DNA from: Clostridiaceae bacterium
Lineage (GTDB): Bacteria > Bacillota > Clostridia > Saccharofermentanales > UBA5734
DNA length: 6,981 bases
NCBI GenBank assembly: GCA_012727965.1
Contig: JAAYFZ010000183.1
Span: forward strand, 1 to 6,981
Direction of reading: 5' to 3'
Under the pieces are notes generated by a model that did no database searches, was not told the DNA's origin, and saw only the letters and a program-made list of their open reading frames with translations. The position numbers and the translations under genes are program-made. Position 1 is the first letter of the stretch, and every line of letters starts with the position of its first letter. Below are positions 1 through 6,136 of the stretch, piece by piece.

Positions 1-417
1 AGGCTCATTATAAGTATAGGCCAAACCAATATTTCCTCTTGATACAAGTCCTGCCGCCATCTCCGCCAACTCTTCAGGCTCCATATAACGGCAGAGTGCA
101 GGTCCATCTATCGGCCGCGCGATCTCATTATTCTGACAAAACGGACAATGGAAATTGCAGCCGTAACTACCTGCCGACAGGACCATCGACCCCGGCATAA
201 ATCGCTTAAGCGGCTTTTTCTCAATTGGGTCAAGAGACAACGAACTGACCATACCATAATTCTCGGCAATCAGCCGGCCATCATGATTTACACGTGTTCC
301 ACAGATACCACTCCTGCCAGAGGCAATATGGCAGTTATGCGGACAGAGCTCACAGACAACTGCATTGCTTCCGGAGCTACCATCATCCGTACAATGGTAA
401 AAGGCGGCCTCATACAT
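1..417 (-). CDS. amrS: AmmeMemoRadiSam system radical SAM enzyme, N-terminal part (cut by window edge)
   Basis: The first 139 residues are present; the frame runs off the left edge. A cysteine cluster comes first (C22-x2-C25-P-H-N-C29, then G-I-C39-G-x-R), followed by DPIEKKPL at 63-70. The radical SAM signature GCNFHCPFCQN has C87-x3-C91-x2-C94, which would ligate the [4Fe-4S] cluster that cleaves S-adenosylmethionine. AYTYNEP at 133-139 is another family hallmark. This order matches the PflA-like radical SAM enzyme that accompanies MEMO and AMMECR1 proteins in bacteria and archaea. Its substrate is not evident from sequence. The ATG at 417-415 overlaps the stop of the upstream gene by 8 bp and has GAGGT 8 nt ahead of it, so translation is probably coupled. 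The family is usually about 300-350 residues, so over half is missing. Family assignment is secure; the symbol is a family label. Confidence 0.93.
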   Translation of the reverse strand, partial: MYEAAFYHCTDDGSSGSNAVVCELCPHNCHIASGRSGICGTRVNHDGRLIAENYGMVSSLSLDPIEKKPLKRFMPGSMVLSAGSYGCNFHCPFCQNNEIARPIDGPALCRYMEPEELAEMAAGLVSRGNIGLAYTYNEP

Positions 418-1750
418 AGCGCACTACCTCGAAACGTTCGATCTGATAAATCTCATCAGGCGAGATGTCGGCTTTTTCCAGTGCAATTAATAATTGCTGC
501 TCGACTGTATCAACGCCTTCAAGGGCAGGTAGCAGCAGTCCACGTCGAAAACCGCTGCTGACGATAACGCCATAGCGCTGCGGATCAAGCTCTTTGATAG
601 TTGCAACAGGTTCGGCGTCACCAAGAACATCAACGCTGATCTCCAGTTCACCAAGTTCAATTTCGTTAAGAGGAGGGAAACGCGGGTCCTGTGTTGCAGC
701 GCTTATTGCGTTCTGAATGATCTCCTCGGCAATATTTTTGCGTGTTGCAGCAATCGTACCGATGCAGCCGCGCAAGCGGCCTTTTTTCTTAAGCGAGACG
801 AAGGTGCCGGCGCGGCGGTGGAAGAAGCTCTCAGGTACCCAGGCCGGCACGACCAATGTCTTATTCTCACGGACCTTGACCTCAATAGTCTCACGTGCCA
901 GCTGAACATATTCACTTTCACGTCGGCCAAGATTGCGAAACGAAGCACAGAGATAACCTACGCCAAAAGGCCCTTCATAGGAAAGCACCCGCGATTCGAG
1001 CTCGCAGCCGTCTAGAGCGCCATACATCATTACTAGCGATCTTGTGCCGCATTCAGCTGCTTCCTGCATTTCCAGCTGTGATATCTTAAGCAGATCATCC
1101 AGATCATTTGTCTCGATAATACGTTTGATGCGCCTGTCATATTGCGCTCCTTGTTCCAGAAGACCAGCAGGAGCGTCCTCGGTCAGACCATGCGATAGAT
1201 CACCGCTGGCAAGATATACAACCCTTCGATCTGATGCTGTAACCGCATCGGCGATGCTTTGGCCGAATTTGAAAATCTGATGAGAATCCATCATCGGTGT
1301 CGAGAGCAGCACCAATTTAAAATTGCGCATTTTCTTCCAGACGAAATAAAGTGGTACCATGGCACCGTGATCGAGCTGTTCGCTGATGGCTAGACGTTCT
1401 CTGGTACTATGATCGAGAAAACCGGCTGGCAAACCGGATCGTTCAGCCTGACGAATGATATCTTCAGCCAACGGCAGATCGTTCTCGAAGGAAAACTCAA
1501 GCTGCGGACTGCCAAAGGCCGCGAAGCTGCCGCTGAGATTTTTGGTTCTTGTGATATAGAAAAAATCACGAAAACAGGGGGCATGAGGCGTAGACAGAAT
1601 AATCGTATCAGGCTCAAGTTTGCTGATCTCATCAGCTATTCTGTCAGCTGACTTGGCTGTGGCGGCAATCTGCCGCTCGCGTTTGCCACCGATCTCCGGC
1701 AGGAGCACAGGCGGATGAGGCATGAAAAAACTACCAACGATCTTACCCAT
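410..1750 (-). CDS. amrBA: AmmeMemoRadiSam system protein: MEMO/LigB-like domain fused to AMMECR1 domain
   Basis: This 446-residue two-domain protein is complete. Residues about 1-275 form a MEMO1/class III extradiol dioxygenase-like (LigB) domain. It has MPHPPVLLPE with H12, TPHAP with H56, LDHGAMVPL with H128 and ASGDLSH with D184 and H187; the histidines and aspartate are the likely metal ligands. Residues about 280-446 form an AMMECR1 domain with AGTFVSLKK, the invariant LRGCIG at 326-331, QDPRFPPL and GLLLP. A fusion of this length is common in clostridial versions, while other organisms encode the halves separately. It heads a leftward operon with the radical SAM enzyme and probably acts with it. 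The molecular function is unresolved; the human homologues are MEMO1 and AMMECR1. A GTG 21 bp upstream would add seven residues, but it has no Shine-Dalgarno site. The ATG at 1750 has GAAGG 7 nt ahead and gives the expected N-terminus. Confidence 0.93.
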   Translation of the reverse strand: MGKIVGSFFMPHPPVLLPEIGGKRERQIAATAKSADRIADEISKLEPDTIILSTPHAPCFRDFFYITRTKNLSGSFAAFGSPQLEFSFENDLPLAEDIIRQAERSGLPAGFLDHSTRERLAISEQLDHGAMVPLYFVWKKMRNFKLVLLSTPMMDSHQIFKFGQSIADAVTASDRRVVYLASGDLSHGLTEDAPAGLLEQGAQYDRRIKRIIETNDLDDLLKISQLEMQEAAECGTRSLVMMYGALDGCELESRVLSYEGPFGVGYLCASFRNLGRRESEYVQLARETIEVKVRENKTLVVPAWVPESFFHRRAGTFVSLKKKGRLRGCIGTIAATRKNIAEEIIQNAISAATQDPRFPPLNEIELGELEISVDVLGDAEPVATIKELDPQRYGVIVSSGFRRGLLLPALEGVDTVEQQLLIALEKADISPDEIYQIERFEVVRYV

Positions 1751-1757
1751 ATCAATA

Positions 1758-1762
1758 CCTTC
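1758..1762 (-). promoter_or_regulatory. Ribosome binding site that fixes the start of the MEMO/AMMECR1 gene
   Basis: On the minus strand, GAAGG lies 7 nt before the ATG at 1750-1748. It falls inside the short extension that a GTG start at 1771 would create. No purine-rich site precedes that GTG (the bases before it read CGGTTTCTAT), so the downstream ATG is preferred. Confidence 0.75.
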
Positions 1763-1777
1763 TTTCTTCACATAGAA

Positions 1778-1803
1778 ACCGGCGGCTGACCGGCAGCACC
1801 GGC
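1778..1803. repeat. Three closely spaced ACCGGC copies in the amr leader
   Basis: ACCGGC starts at 1778, 1789 and 1798, with spacings of 11 and 9 bp, close to one helical turn. The last two form a 9-bp tandem unit, ACCGGCAGC. A fourth copy lies at 1849-1854, upstream of the leftward promoter candidate. The cluster lies between that promoter and the amr ribosome binding site. It could be a protein-binding array, or, on the minus strand, feed a small hairpin with stem GCTG/CAGC. It could also be chance in a GC-rich patch. Confidence 0.35.
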
Positions 1804-1821
1804 AGAATAAGACCTACCTAC

Positions 1822-1830
1822 ATTCTACCA
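1822..1830 (-). promoter_or_regulatory. Candidate extended -10 promoter for the amr operon
   Basis: The minus strand reads TGG TAGAAT, which fits the extended -10 form TGn-TATAAT with one mismatch. The -35 position (about 17 bp upstream, GTTATA) is weak, as is often tolerated with an extended -10. The predicted transcript would start near 1815 and leave a leader of about 65 nt that contains the ACCGGC copies. This is a motif match only. Confidence 0.4.
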
Positions 1831-1876
1831 GACTTAAAAGATAATATAACCGGCAAAAGACGAGCCGCCCGGACTG

Positions 1877-1885
1877 TGATAAAAT
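1877..1885 (+). promoter_or_regulatory. Candidate extended -10 promoter for nfo
   Basis: TGA TAAAAT fits TGn-TATAAT with one mismatch and lies 28 bp before the nfo start codon. The -35 region is poor. The hexamer sits inside a short inverted repeat, TGAT-AAA-ATCA (1877-1887). I saw no LexA-type GAAC-N4-GTTC site in this region, so SOS control is not indicated. Confidence 0.4.
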
Positions 1886-1913
1886 CATGAGAGGAATCTA
1901 GTGGAGGTAATCT

Positions 1914-2747
1914 ATGCTAAAAATTGGCTGTCATCTGTCCGCATCGAAGGGCTATTTACATATGGGTGAAGAAGCGCTGTCTATCGATGCCAATACCTTT
2001 CAGTTTTTTACGAGAAATCCTCGAGGCGGCAAGGCCAAGGATCTTGATTTCGAGGATATAGCTGCTTTTCGCAAGCTGGCAGAGGAAAACAACTTCGCGC
2101 CGATCCTGGCGCATGCGCCTTATACACTTAATCCCTGCGGCAAGGATGATCGCGTTCGCGCTTTTGCCTTCGAGGTCATGGCTGACGATATGAGACGGCT
2201 GGCACATACACCAGATAGTTACTATAATTTTCATCCCGGCAGTCATGTCGGTCAGGGGATCGACAGAGGCATTGAACTTATCTGTGAGCTGCTTGATGTG
2301 ATCCTAAAAGAAAATATCGGACCAATGGTGCTTTTGGAGACCATGTCGGGAAAAGGCAGCGAAGTCGGCAGTCGTTTCGAGGAATTGAAAGCGATCATCG
2401 ACAGAGCAGAGCATTCTGACCGCATTGGAGTTTGTCTCGATACATGCCATGTACATGATGCAGGCTATGATATCGTCAACGATCTCGATGGTGTTTTGGC
2501 AGAATTTGATCGCATCGTCGGTTTGGACAGACTTAAGACCATTCATGTTAATGATAGCAAGAATCCATTCGGTAGCCATAAGGATCGTCATGAGAAGCTG
2601 GGAGATGGCACTCTTGGTTTTGAAGCGATAGCACAAGTTATCAATCATCCTGCTCTAAGAGATCTGCCTTTTTATCTCGAAACCCCAAACGAGCTTGACG
2701 GTTATGCCAATGAAATCAGAAGTCTTCGCAGTGTATACAGAGAATAG
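1914..2747 (+). CDS. nfo: Endonuclease IV (AP endonuclease)
   Basis: This 277-residue protein is the size expected for endonuclease IV (about 280). The family cleaves DNA 5' to abasic sites and removes blocked 3' ends in cytoplasmic base-excision repair, using a TIM barrel with three zinc ions. The metal ligands known from E. coli Nfo can be placed by motif: H67 in HAPYTLNP, H107 in NFHPGSH, E142 in LLETMSGKG, D176 and H179 in LDTCHVHDAGYD, H211 in HVNDSKNPFGS, D224 and H226 in KDRHEKLGDG, and E256 in YLETPNE. None is missing. The start ATG has a strong GGAGG 6 nt upstream. The gene is divergent from the amr operon across an intergenic region of about 160 bp and is followed by a hairpin, so it is probably transcribed alone. 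Nothing suggests damage or transfer. Confidence 0.97.
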   Translation: MLKIGCHLSASKGYLHMGEEALSIDANTFQFFTRNPRGGKAKDLDFEDIAAFRKLAEENNFAPILAHAPYTLNPCGKDDRVRAFAFEVMADDMRRLAHTPDSYYNFHPGSHVGQGIDRGIELICELLDVILKENIGPMVLLETMSGKGSEVGSRFEELKAIIDRAEHSDRIGVCLDTCHVHDAGYDIVNDLDGVLAEFDRIVGLDRLKTIHVNDSKNPFGSHKDRHEKLGDGTLGFEAIAQVINHPALRDLPFYLETPNELDGYANEIRSLRSVYRE

Positions 2748-2752
2748 TCACA

Positions 2753-2795
2753 AAAACTGAATATTTATGTATAATTATTCATAATGTTCGGTTTT
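2753..2795 (+). terminator. AT-rich hairpin, probable nfo terminator
   Basis: The 5' arm 2753-2769 (AAAACTGAA then TATTTATG) pairs with the 3' arm 2780-2795 (CATAATG then TTCGGTTTT). They form about 16 base pairs with two G-U wobbles and one bulged T, around a 10-nt loop. The 3' arm ends in four T after a CGG. The structure starts 5 bp after the nfo stop codon. It is poorer in GC than a classic intrinsic terminator, and its loop overlaps a candidate ArgR site, so the terminator role is likely but not certain. With A and T tracts on either side it could work in both directions. Confidence 0.5.
2766..2783. promoter_or_regulatory. Candidate ArgR/AhrC operator (ARG box 1)
   Basis: The core TGTATAATTATTCA (2768-2781) differs at one position from TGAATAATTATTCA, a palindromic ARG-box form. 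Over 18 bp it fits WNTNAATWWWWATTNANW with that single mismatch. It lies about 84 bp before the carB start, in the loop and inner stem of the probable nfo terminator. It also covers a TATAAT at 2770-2775 that could be an upstream promoter -10. Such AT-rich matches can arise by chance, but there is a second box and the downstream gene is an arginine-pathway gene. Confidence 0.55.
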
Positions 2796-2799
2796 ATGT

Positions 2800-2813
2800 A
2801 GAATAATTATTCT
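2800..2813. promoter_or_regulatory. Candidate ArgR/AhrC operator (ARG box 2)
   Basis: AGAATAATTATTCT is a perfect 14-bp palindrome whose central 12 bases, GAATAATTATTC, equal the core of the ARG box. The outer T/A pair of the consensus is swapped to A/T. Its centre is 32 bp (about three helical turns) from that of ARG box 1. It covers the -35/spacer region of the carB promoter candidate, where a bound repressor would exclude RNA polymerase. Confidence 0.55.
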
Positions 2814-2818
2814 TGCTC

Positions 2819-2827
2819 TGCTATAGT
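2819..2827 (+). promoter_or_regulatory. Candidate extended -10 promoter for carB
   Basis: TGC TATAGT fits TGn-TATAAT with one mismatch and would start transcription near 2834, giving a leader of about 30 nt. The -35 hexamer with 17-bp spacing (2799-2804, TAGAAT) is weak and lies within ARG box 2. The leader is too short for a PyrR attenuator or a riboswitch. Confidence 0.5.
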
Positions 2828-2851
2828 GATTAGCTGAAGCAAATATGCGAT

Positions 2852-2856
2852 GGAGG
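2852..2856 (+). promoter_or_regulatory. Ribosome binding site that fixes the carB start
   Basis: GGAGG lies 8 nt before the ATG at 2865. An in-frame ATG at 2850 overlaps this site and would add MEDIS to the protein. The sequence from 2865 (MPKRQDINKILIIGSGPIVIGQ) begins as CarB proteins normally do, so the 2850 start is rejected. Confidence 0.85.
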
Positions 2857-2864
2857 ATATTAGT

Positions 2865-5800
2865 ATGCCTAAACGTCAGGATATCAACAAAATTCTTATT
2901 ATCGGTTCAGGCCCGATCGTCATTGGACAAGCCTGCGAGTTTGACTACTCAGGAACACAGGCCTGCAAGGCCTTGAGAAAGCTGGGTTATGAAATAGTAC
3001 TGGTTAATTCTAATCCGGCAACGATCATGACTGATCCGGAAACTGCAGATCAAACTTATATAGAGCCCCTAAACATCACCAGACTAACTGAGATCATTGC
3101 CAAGGAACGTCCTGATGCGGTTCTGCCGAATCTTGGCGGTCAGTCAGCGTTAAATCTCTGCTCAGAGCTAAATCAAGCAGGTGTTTTCGAAAAATATAAT
3201 GTCAAAGTTATCGGTGTTCAGATTGATGCGATCGAACGTGGTGAAGATAGAATAGCCTTCAAGGATACAATGAATCGTCTCGGCATTGAAATGCCACAGA
3301 GCAAACCAGCCTACAGTGTTGAAGAGGCAGAGATGATAGCTCAGGAGCTTGGATATCCTGTGGTCATCCGTCCAGCTTATACGATGGGCGGAACTGGTGG
3401 CGGTCTGGTCTACAATATTGAAGAGCTGAGAATAATCGCTCAGCGCGGTATTTCTGCCAGTATGGTCGGACAGATTCTGGTAGAAGAGTCTGTGCTTGGC
3501 TGGGAAGAGCTTGAGCTGGAGGTCGTACGCGACAGCAATAACAAAATGATCACTGTCTGCTTCATCGAGAATATTGACGCGGTTGGTGTCCATACAGGCG
3601 ATTCATTCTGCTCTGCTCCGATGCTGACTATCAGCAAAGATGTTCAGACAAGATTGCAGGAAGCTGCCTATAAGGTAGTCGAAGCAATCGAAGTAATCGG
3701 CGGCACCAATGTTCAGTTCGCTTATAATCCCGTACAGGACCGATTTGTTATTATCGAGATCAATCCTCGTACCTCGAGATCGTCTGCCCTGGCCTCCAAG
3801 GCGACCGGCTTCCCGATAGCTTTGATTTCAGCCATGTTGGCAGCTGGTCTGACGCTGGACGAGATTCCTTATTGGCGTGAAGGCACACTGGACAAATATA
3901 CACCGTATGGTGATTATGTTGTCATCAAGTTTGCCCGCTGGGCCTTCGAAAAATTTCCCGGCGTTGTTGACAAACTCGGCACTCAGATGCGTGCTGTCGG
4001 TGAGGTCATGAGCATTGGCAAAAACTATAAGGAAGCGATGCAAAAAGCAATCCGCTCACTTGAAATCGGCCGTTATGGTCTCGGTTTCGCAAAAAACTTC
4101 AATCAGCTGCCGCTTGAGGAACTGATGGCCATGCTTGCAGAACCTACCAGCGAGAGACAGTTTATATTGTATGAAGCCCTGCGAAAAGGCGCTGACATCG
4201 GGGAGCTCTTTCGTCTTACCTATATAAAAGAGTATTTCCTTGGTCAGATGCAGGAGCTGGTCGAGCTTGAGGAGAGAATTCTGCGCTATAAGGGTGCTAA
4301 TCTTCCAGATGATCTGTTAAAGCAAGCTAAACTAGACGGCTTCGCGGATAAATATCTGGCTGGTCTGATTGATGTACCAGAGGCACAGATCCGCCAGCAG
4401 AGAATCAGATTGGGTCTGGTCGAAGAATGGGAAGCCGTACCGGTAAGTGGTGTTGAAAACGCCTGCTATTATTTCTCTACATATAATGGAGCCGCTCCTT
4501 CGGTCTTGCCAGAAGTAACAGACAAGGCCGATAAGGATGATCGCAAGGTCATGATTCTTGGCGGTGGTCCTAACAGAATAGGCCAGGGCATAGAATTTGA
4601 TTATTGCTGCGTTCATACAGCTTTGTCGTTGCGTGAGCTTGGCTATAGTACCGTTATGGTCAACTGTAATCCGGAGACTGTTTCAACAGACTATGACACC
4701 TCGGATCGTCTCTATTTTGAGCCTCTTACAGTGGAGGATGTACTTAGTATTTATGAGAAGGAACAACCGCTGGGCGTAATTGTACAGTTTGGCGGGCAGA
4801 CACCTCTCAATATAGCTGGCGAACTTGAACAAGCGGGCGTCAAAATTCTGGGAACGACACCGGCAACGATCGATCTGGCCGAGGATCGTGATCTCTTCCG
4901 CAAAATGATGGACAAGCTTGAGATTCCGATGCCGGAATCAGGCATGGCTGTTAATGTTGATCAGGCCCTGAAGATCGCCGAAGAGATCGGCTATCCTCTG
5001 ATGGTTCGTCCATCTTATGTTTTGGGCGGACGTGGCATGGAGGTCGTCCATGACGAGTCAATGCTCATTCAGTATATGACGGCAGCAGTTGGTGTAACAC
5101 CTGACCGCCCGATTCTGATCGACCGTTTCCTAAGTCATGCGATCGAGGCTGAGGCAGACGCCGTAGCAGATGGTACAAATGCTTTTGTGCCTGCAGTTAT
5201 GGAACATATTGAGCTTGCCGGCATCCATTCGGGTGATTCCGCCTGCGTTATACCACCTGTAAGTATTGAAGCCAGACATGTACAAACGATAAAAGACTAT
5301 ACGAAGCGAATCGCGCAGGAAATGCATGTTATAGGTCTGATGAATATGCAGTATGCAATCGCAGATGATAAAGTTTATGTGCTTGAAGCAAATCCCAGAG
5401 CATCACGAACAGTTCCGCTCGTTTCTAAAATTTGTGATGTTTCGATGGCGCGAATTGCAACAAAACTGATCATGGACGCTTATGAGGGCAATGAGCCAGA
5501 CATAAGTCATATCAGTGATAGATCAATACCATATTTTGGTGTAAAAGAAGCCGTATTCCCCTTCAATATGTTCCCGGAAGTTGATCCGATCCTCGGTCCT
5601 GAGATGCGCTCTACTGGCGAGGTTTTAGGACTGGCTGATACCTTCGGTCTGGCATTTTTCAAAGCACAGGAAGGTGCGCAGGCTATACTTCCTTCAGAAG
5701 GCACTGTACTGATCAGTGTAAATGATGCCGATAAACCAGAAGCGCTTATGGTGGCCAAGGCTTTTGCCGGTGTAGGATTTAAGATCAAAGCTACATCTGG

Positions 5801-6116
5801 AACACTGAAGTATTTACAGGAAAATGGTGTAGAGGCTGATCTGGCTTTGAAGCTGCATGAAGGCAGACCGAATCTGGCCGATGCCATCACAAATGGCGAA
5901 ATCTGCCTGGTTATTAATACTGCGGTCGGCAAGCGCAGTAAGTTCGATGATTCTTATATTCGCAAGTCTGCCATCAAATCGCACATTCCCTATATCACAA
6001 CTATGACCGCAGCGCTGGCTAGTGCTCGTGGTATCGCTGATTATCTTGAGGGCAGAGACAAAATAACCGAACCAAGATCTCTTCAGGAGTATCATAAGCT
6101 GATCATTAAGTTATGA
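2865..6116 (+). CDS. carB: Carbamoyl-phosphate synthase large subunit
   Basis: This complete 1083-residue protein (E. coli CarB is 1073) makes carbamoyl phosphate from bicarbonate, ammonia and two ATP for arginine and pyrimidine synthesis. Residues about 1-400 are the carboxyphosphate ATP-grasp half, with R169, MGGTGGG, E215, H243 and EINPRTSRSSAL (E298, N300). About 401-550 is the oligomerisation region. About 551-935 is the carbamoyl-phosphate half, with GGGPNRIGQGIEFDYCC, NCNPETVSTDYDTSDR, R715, LGGRG, and E841 and N843 in EANPRASRTVPL. About 936-1083 is the MGS-like allosteric domain. Residues equivalent to the E. coli ornithine site (E783, D791, E895, Y1043, T1045) are kept. CarB normally pairs with the glutaminase subunit CarA, but no carA adjoins it here: nfo and a hairpin precede it. 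Two ARG-box-like palindromes and an extended -10 precede it, suggesting arginine repression. The next gene follows after 20 bp. Confidence 0.98.
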   Translation: MPKRQDINKILIIGSGPIVIGQACEFDYSGTQACKALRKLGYEIVLVNSNPATIMTDPETADQTYIEPLNITRLTEIIAKERPDAVLPNLGGQSALNLCSELNQAGVFEKYNVKVIGVQIDAIERGEDRIAFKDTMNRLGIEMPQSKPAYSVEEAEMIAQELGYPVVIRPAYTMGGTGGGLVYNIEELRIIAQRGISASMVGQILVEESVLGWEELELEVVRDSNNKMITVCFIENIDAVGVHTGDSFCSAPMLTISKDVQTRLQEAAYKVVEAIEVIGGTNVQFAYNPVQDRFVIIEINPRTSRSSALASKATGFPIALISAMLAAGLTLDEIPYWREGTLDKYTPYGDYVVIKFARWAFEKFPGVVDKLGTQMRAVGEVMSIGKNYKEAMQKAIRSLEIGRYGLGFAKNFNQLPLEELMAMLAEPTSERQFILYEALRKGADIGELFRLTYIKEYFLGQMQELVELEERILRYKGANLPDDLLKQAKLDGFADKYLAGLIDVPEAQIRQQRIRLGLVEEWEAVPVSGVENACYYFSTYNGAAPSVLPEVTDKADKDDRKVMILGGGPNRIGQGIEFDYCCVHTALSLRELGYSTVMVNCNPETVSTDYDTSDRLYFEPLTVEDVLSIYEKEQPLGVIVQFGGQTPLNIAGELEQAGVKILGTTPATIDLAEDRDLFRKMMDKLEIPMPESGMAVNVDQALKIAEEIGYPLMVRPSYVLGGRGMEVVHDESMLIQYMTAAVGVTPDRPILIDRFLSHAIEAEADAVADGTNAFVPAVMEHIELAGIHSGDSACVIPPVSIEARHVQTIKDYTKRIAQEMHVIGLMNMQYAIADDKVYVLEANPRASRTVPLVSKICDVSMARIATKLIMDAYEGNEPDISHISDRSIPYFGVKEAVFPFNMFPEVDPILGPEMRSTGEVLGLADTFGLAFFKAQEGAQAILPSEGTVLISVNDADKPEALMVAKAFAGVGFKIKATSGTLKYLQENGVEADLALKLHEGRPNLADAITNGEICLVINTAVGKRSKFDDSYIRKSAIKSHIPYITTMTAALASARGIADYLEGRDKITEPRSLQEYHKLIIKL

Positions 6117-6124
6117 GCGAAAGT

Positions 6125-6128
6125 GAGG
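6125..6128 (+). promoter_or_regulatory. Ribosome binding site that decides the start of the DUF438-like gene
   Basis: GAGG lies 8 nt before the ATG at 6137. An earlier in-frame ATG at 6113 overlaps the carB stop as ATGA, but is preceded only by a weak TAAG, so 6137 is preferred. If 6113 were used, eight residues would be added and the genes would overlap by 4 bp. Either way translation is close-coupled to carB. Confidence 0.6.
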
Positions 6129-6136
6129 ATCAGACC

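Noticed and set aside
148..561. Plus-strand open frame of 137 codons
   Set aside because: It lies opposite the amrS start and the end of amrBA, both of which carry clear family motifs. Its translation shows no recognisable domain.
1781..1869. Inverted repeat GGCGGCT (1781-1787) with AGCCGCC (1863-1869)
   Set aside because: Seven-base arms separated by about 75 bp in a GC-rich patch are easily explained by chance. No transcript would clearly contain both arms.
2769..2784. PerR/Fur-type box before carB
   Set aside because: GTATAATTATTCATAA resembles the Per box TTATAATNATTATAA, but the right half is shifted by an extra C and has several mismatches. The ARG-box fit is better and suits the downstream gene.
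2820..2834. GCTA...TAGC inverted repeat over the carB -10
   Set aside because: Only four bases per arm with a mismatched centre; too short to support an operator claim.
5507..5932. Minus-strand open frame of 141 codons within the end of carB
   Set aside because: It is antisense to conserved CarB sequence (the end of the second ATP-grasp half and the allosteric domain). Its low-complexity Ser/Ala-rich translation is typical of a shadow frame.
6113..6136. ATG overlapping the carB stop (ATGA) as the start of the next gene
   Set aside because: The typical overlap is attractive, but the preceding Shine-Dalgarno is weak and a good GAGG precedes the ATG at 6137. Kept only as an alternative.
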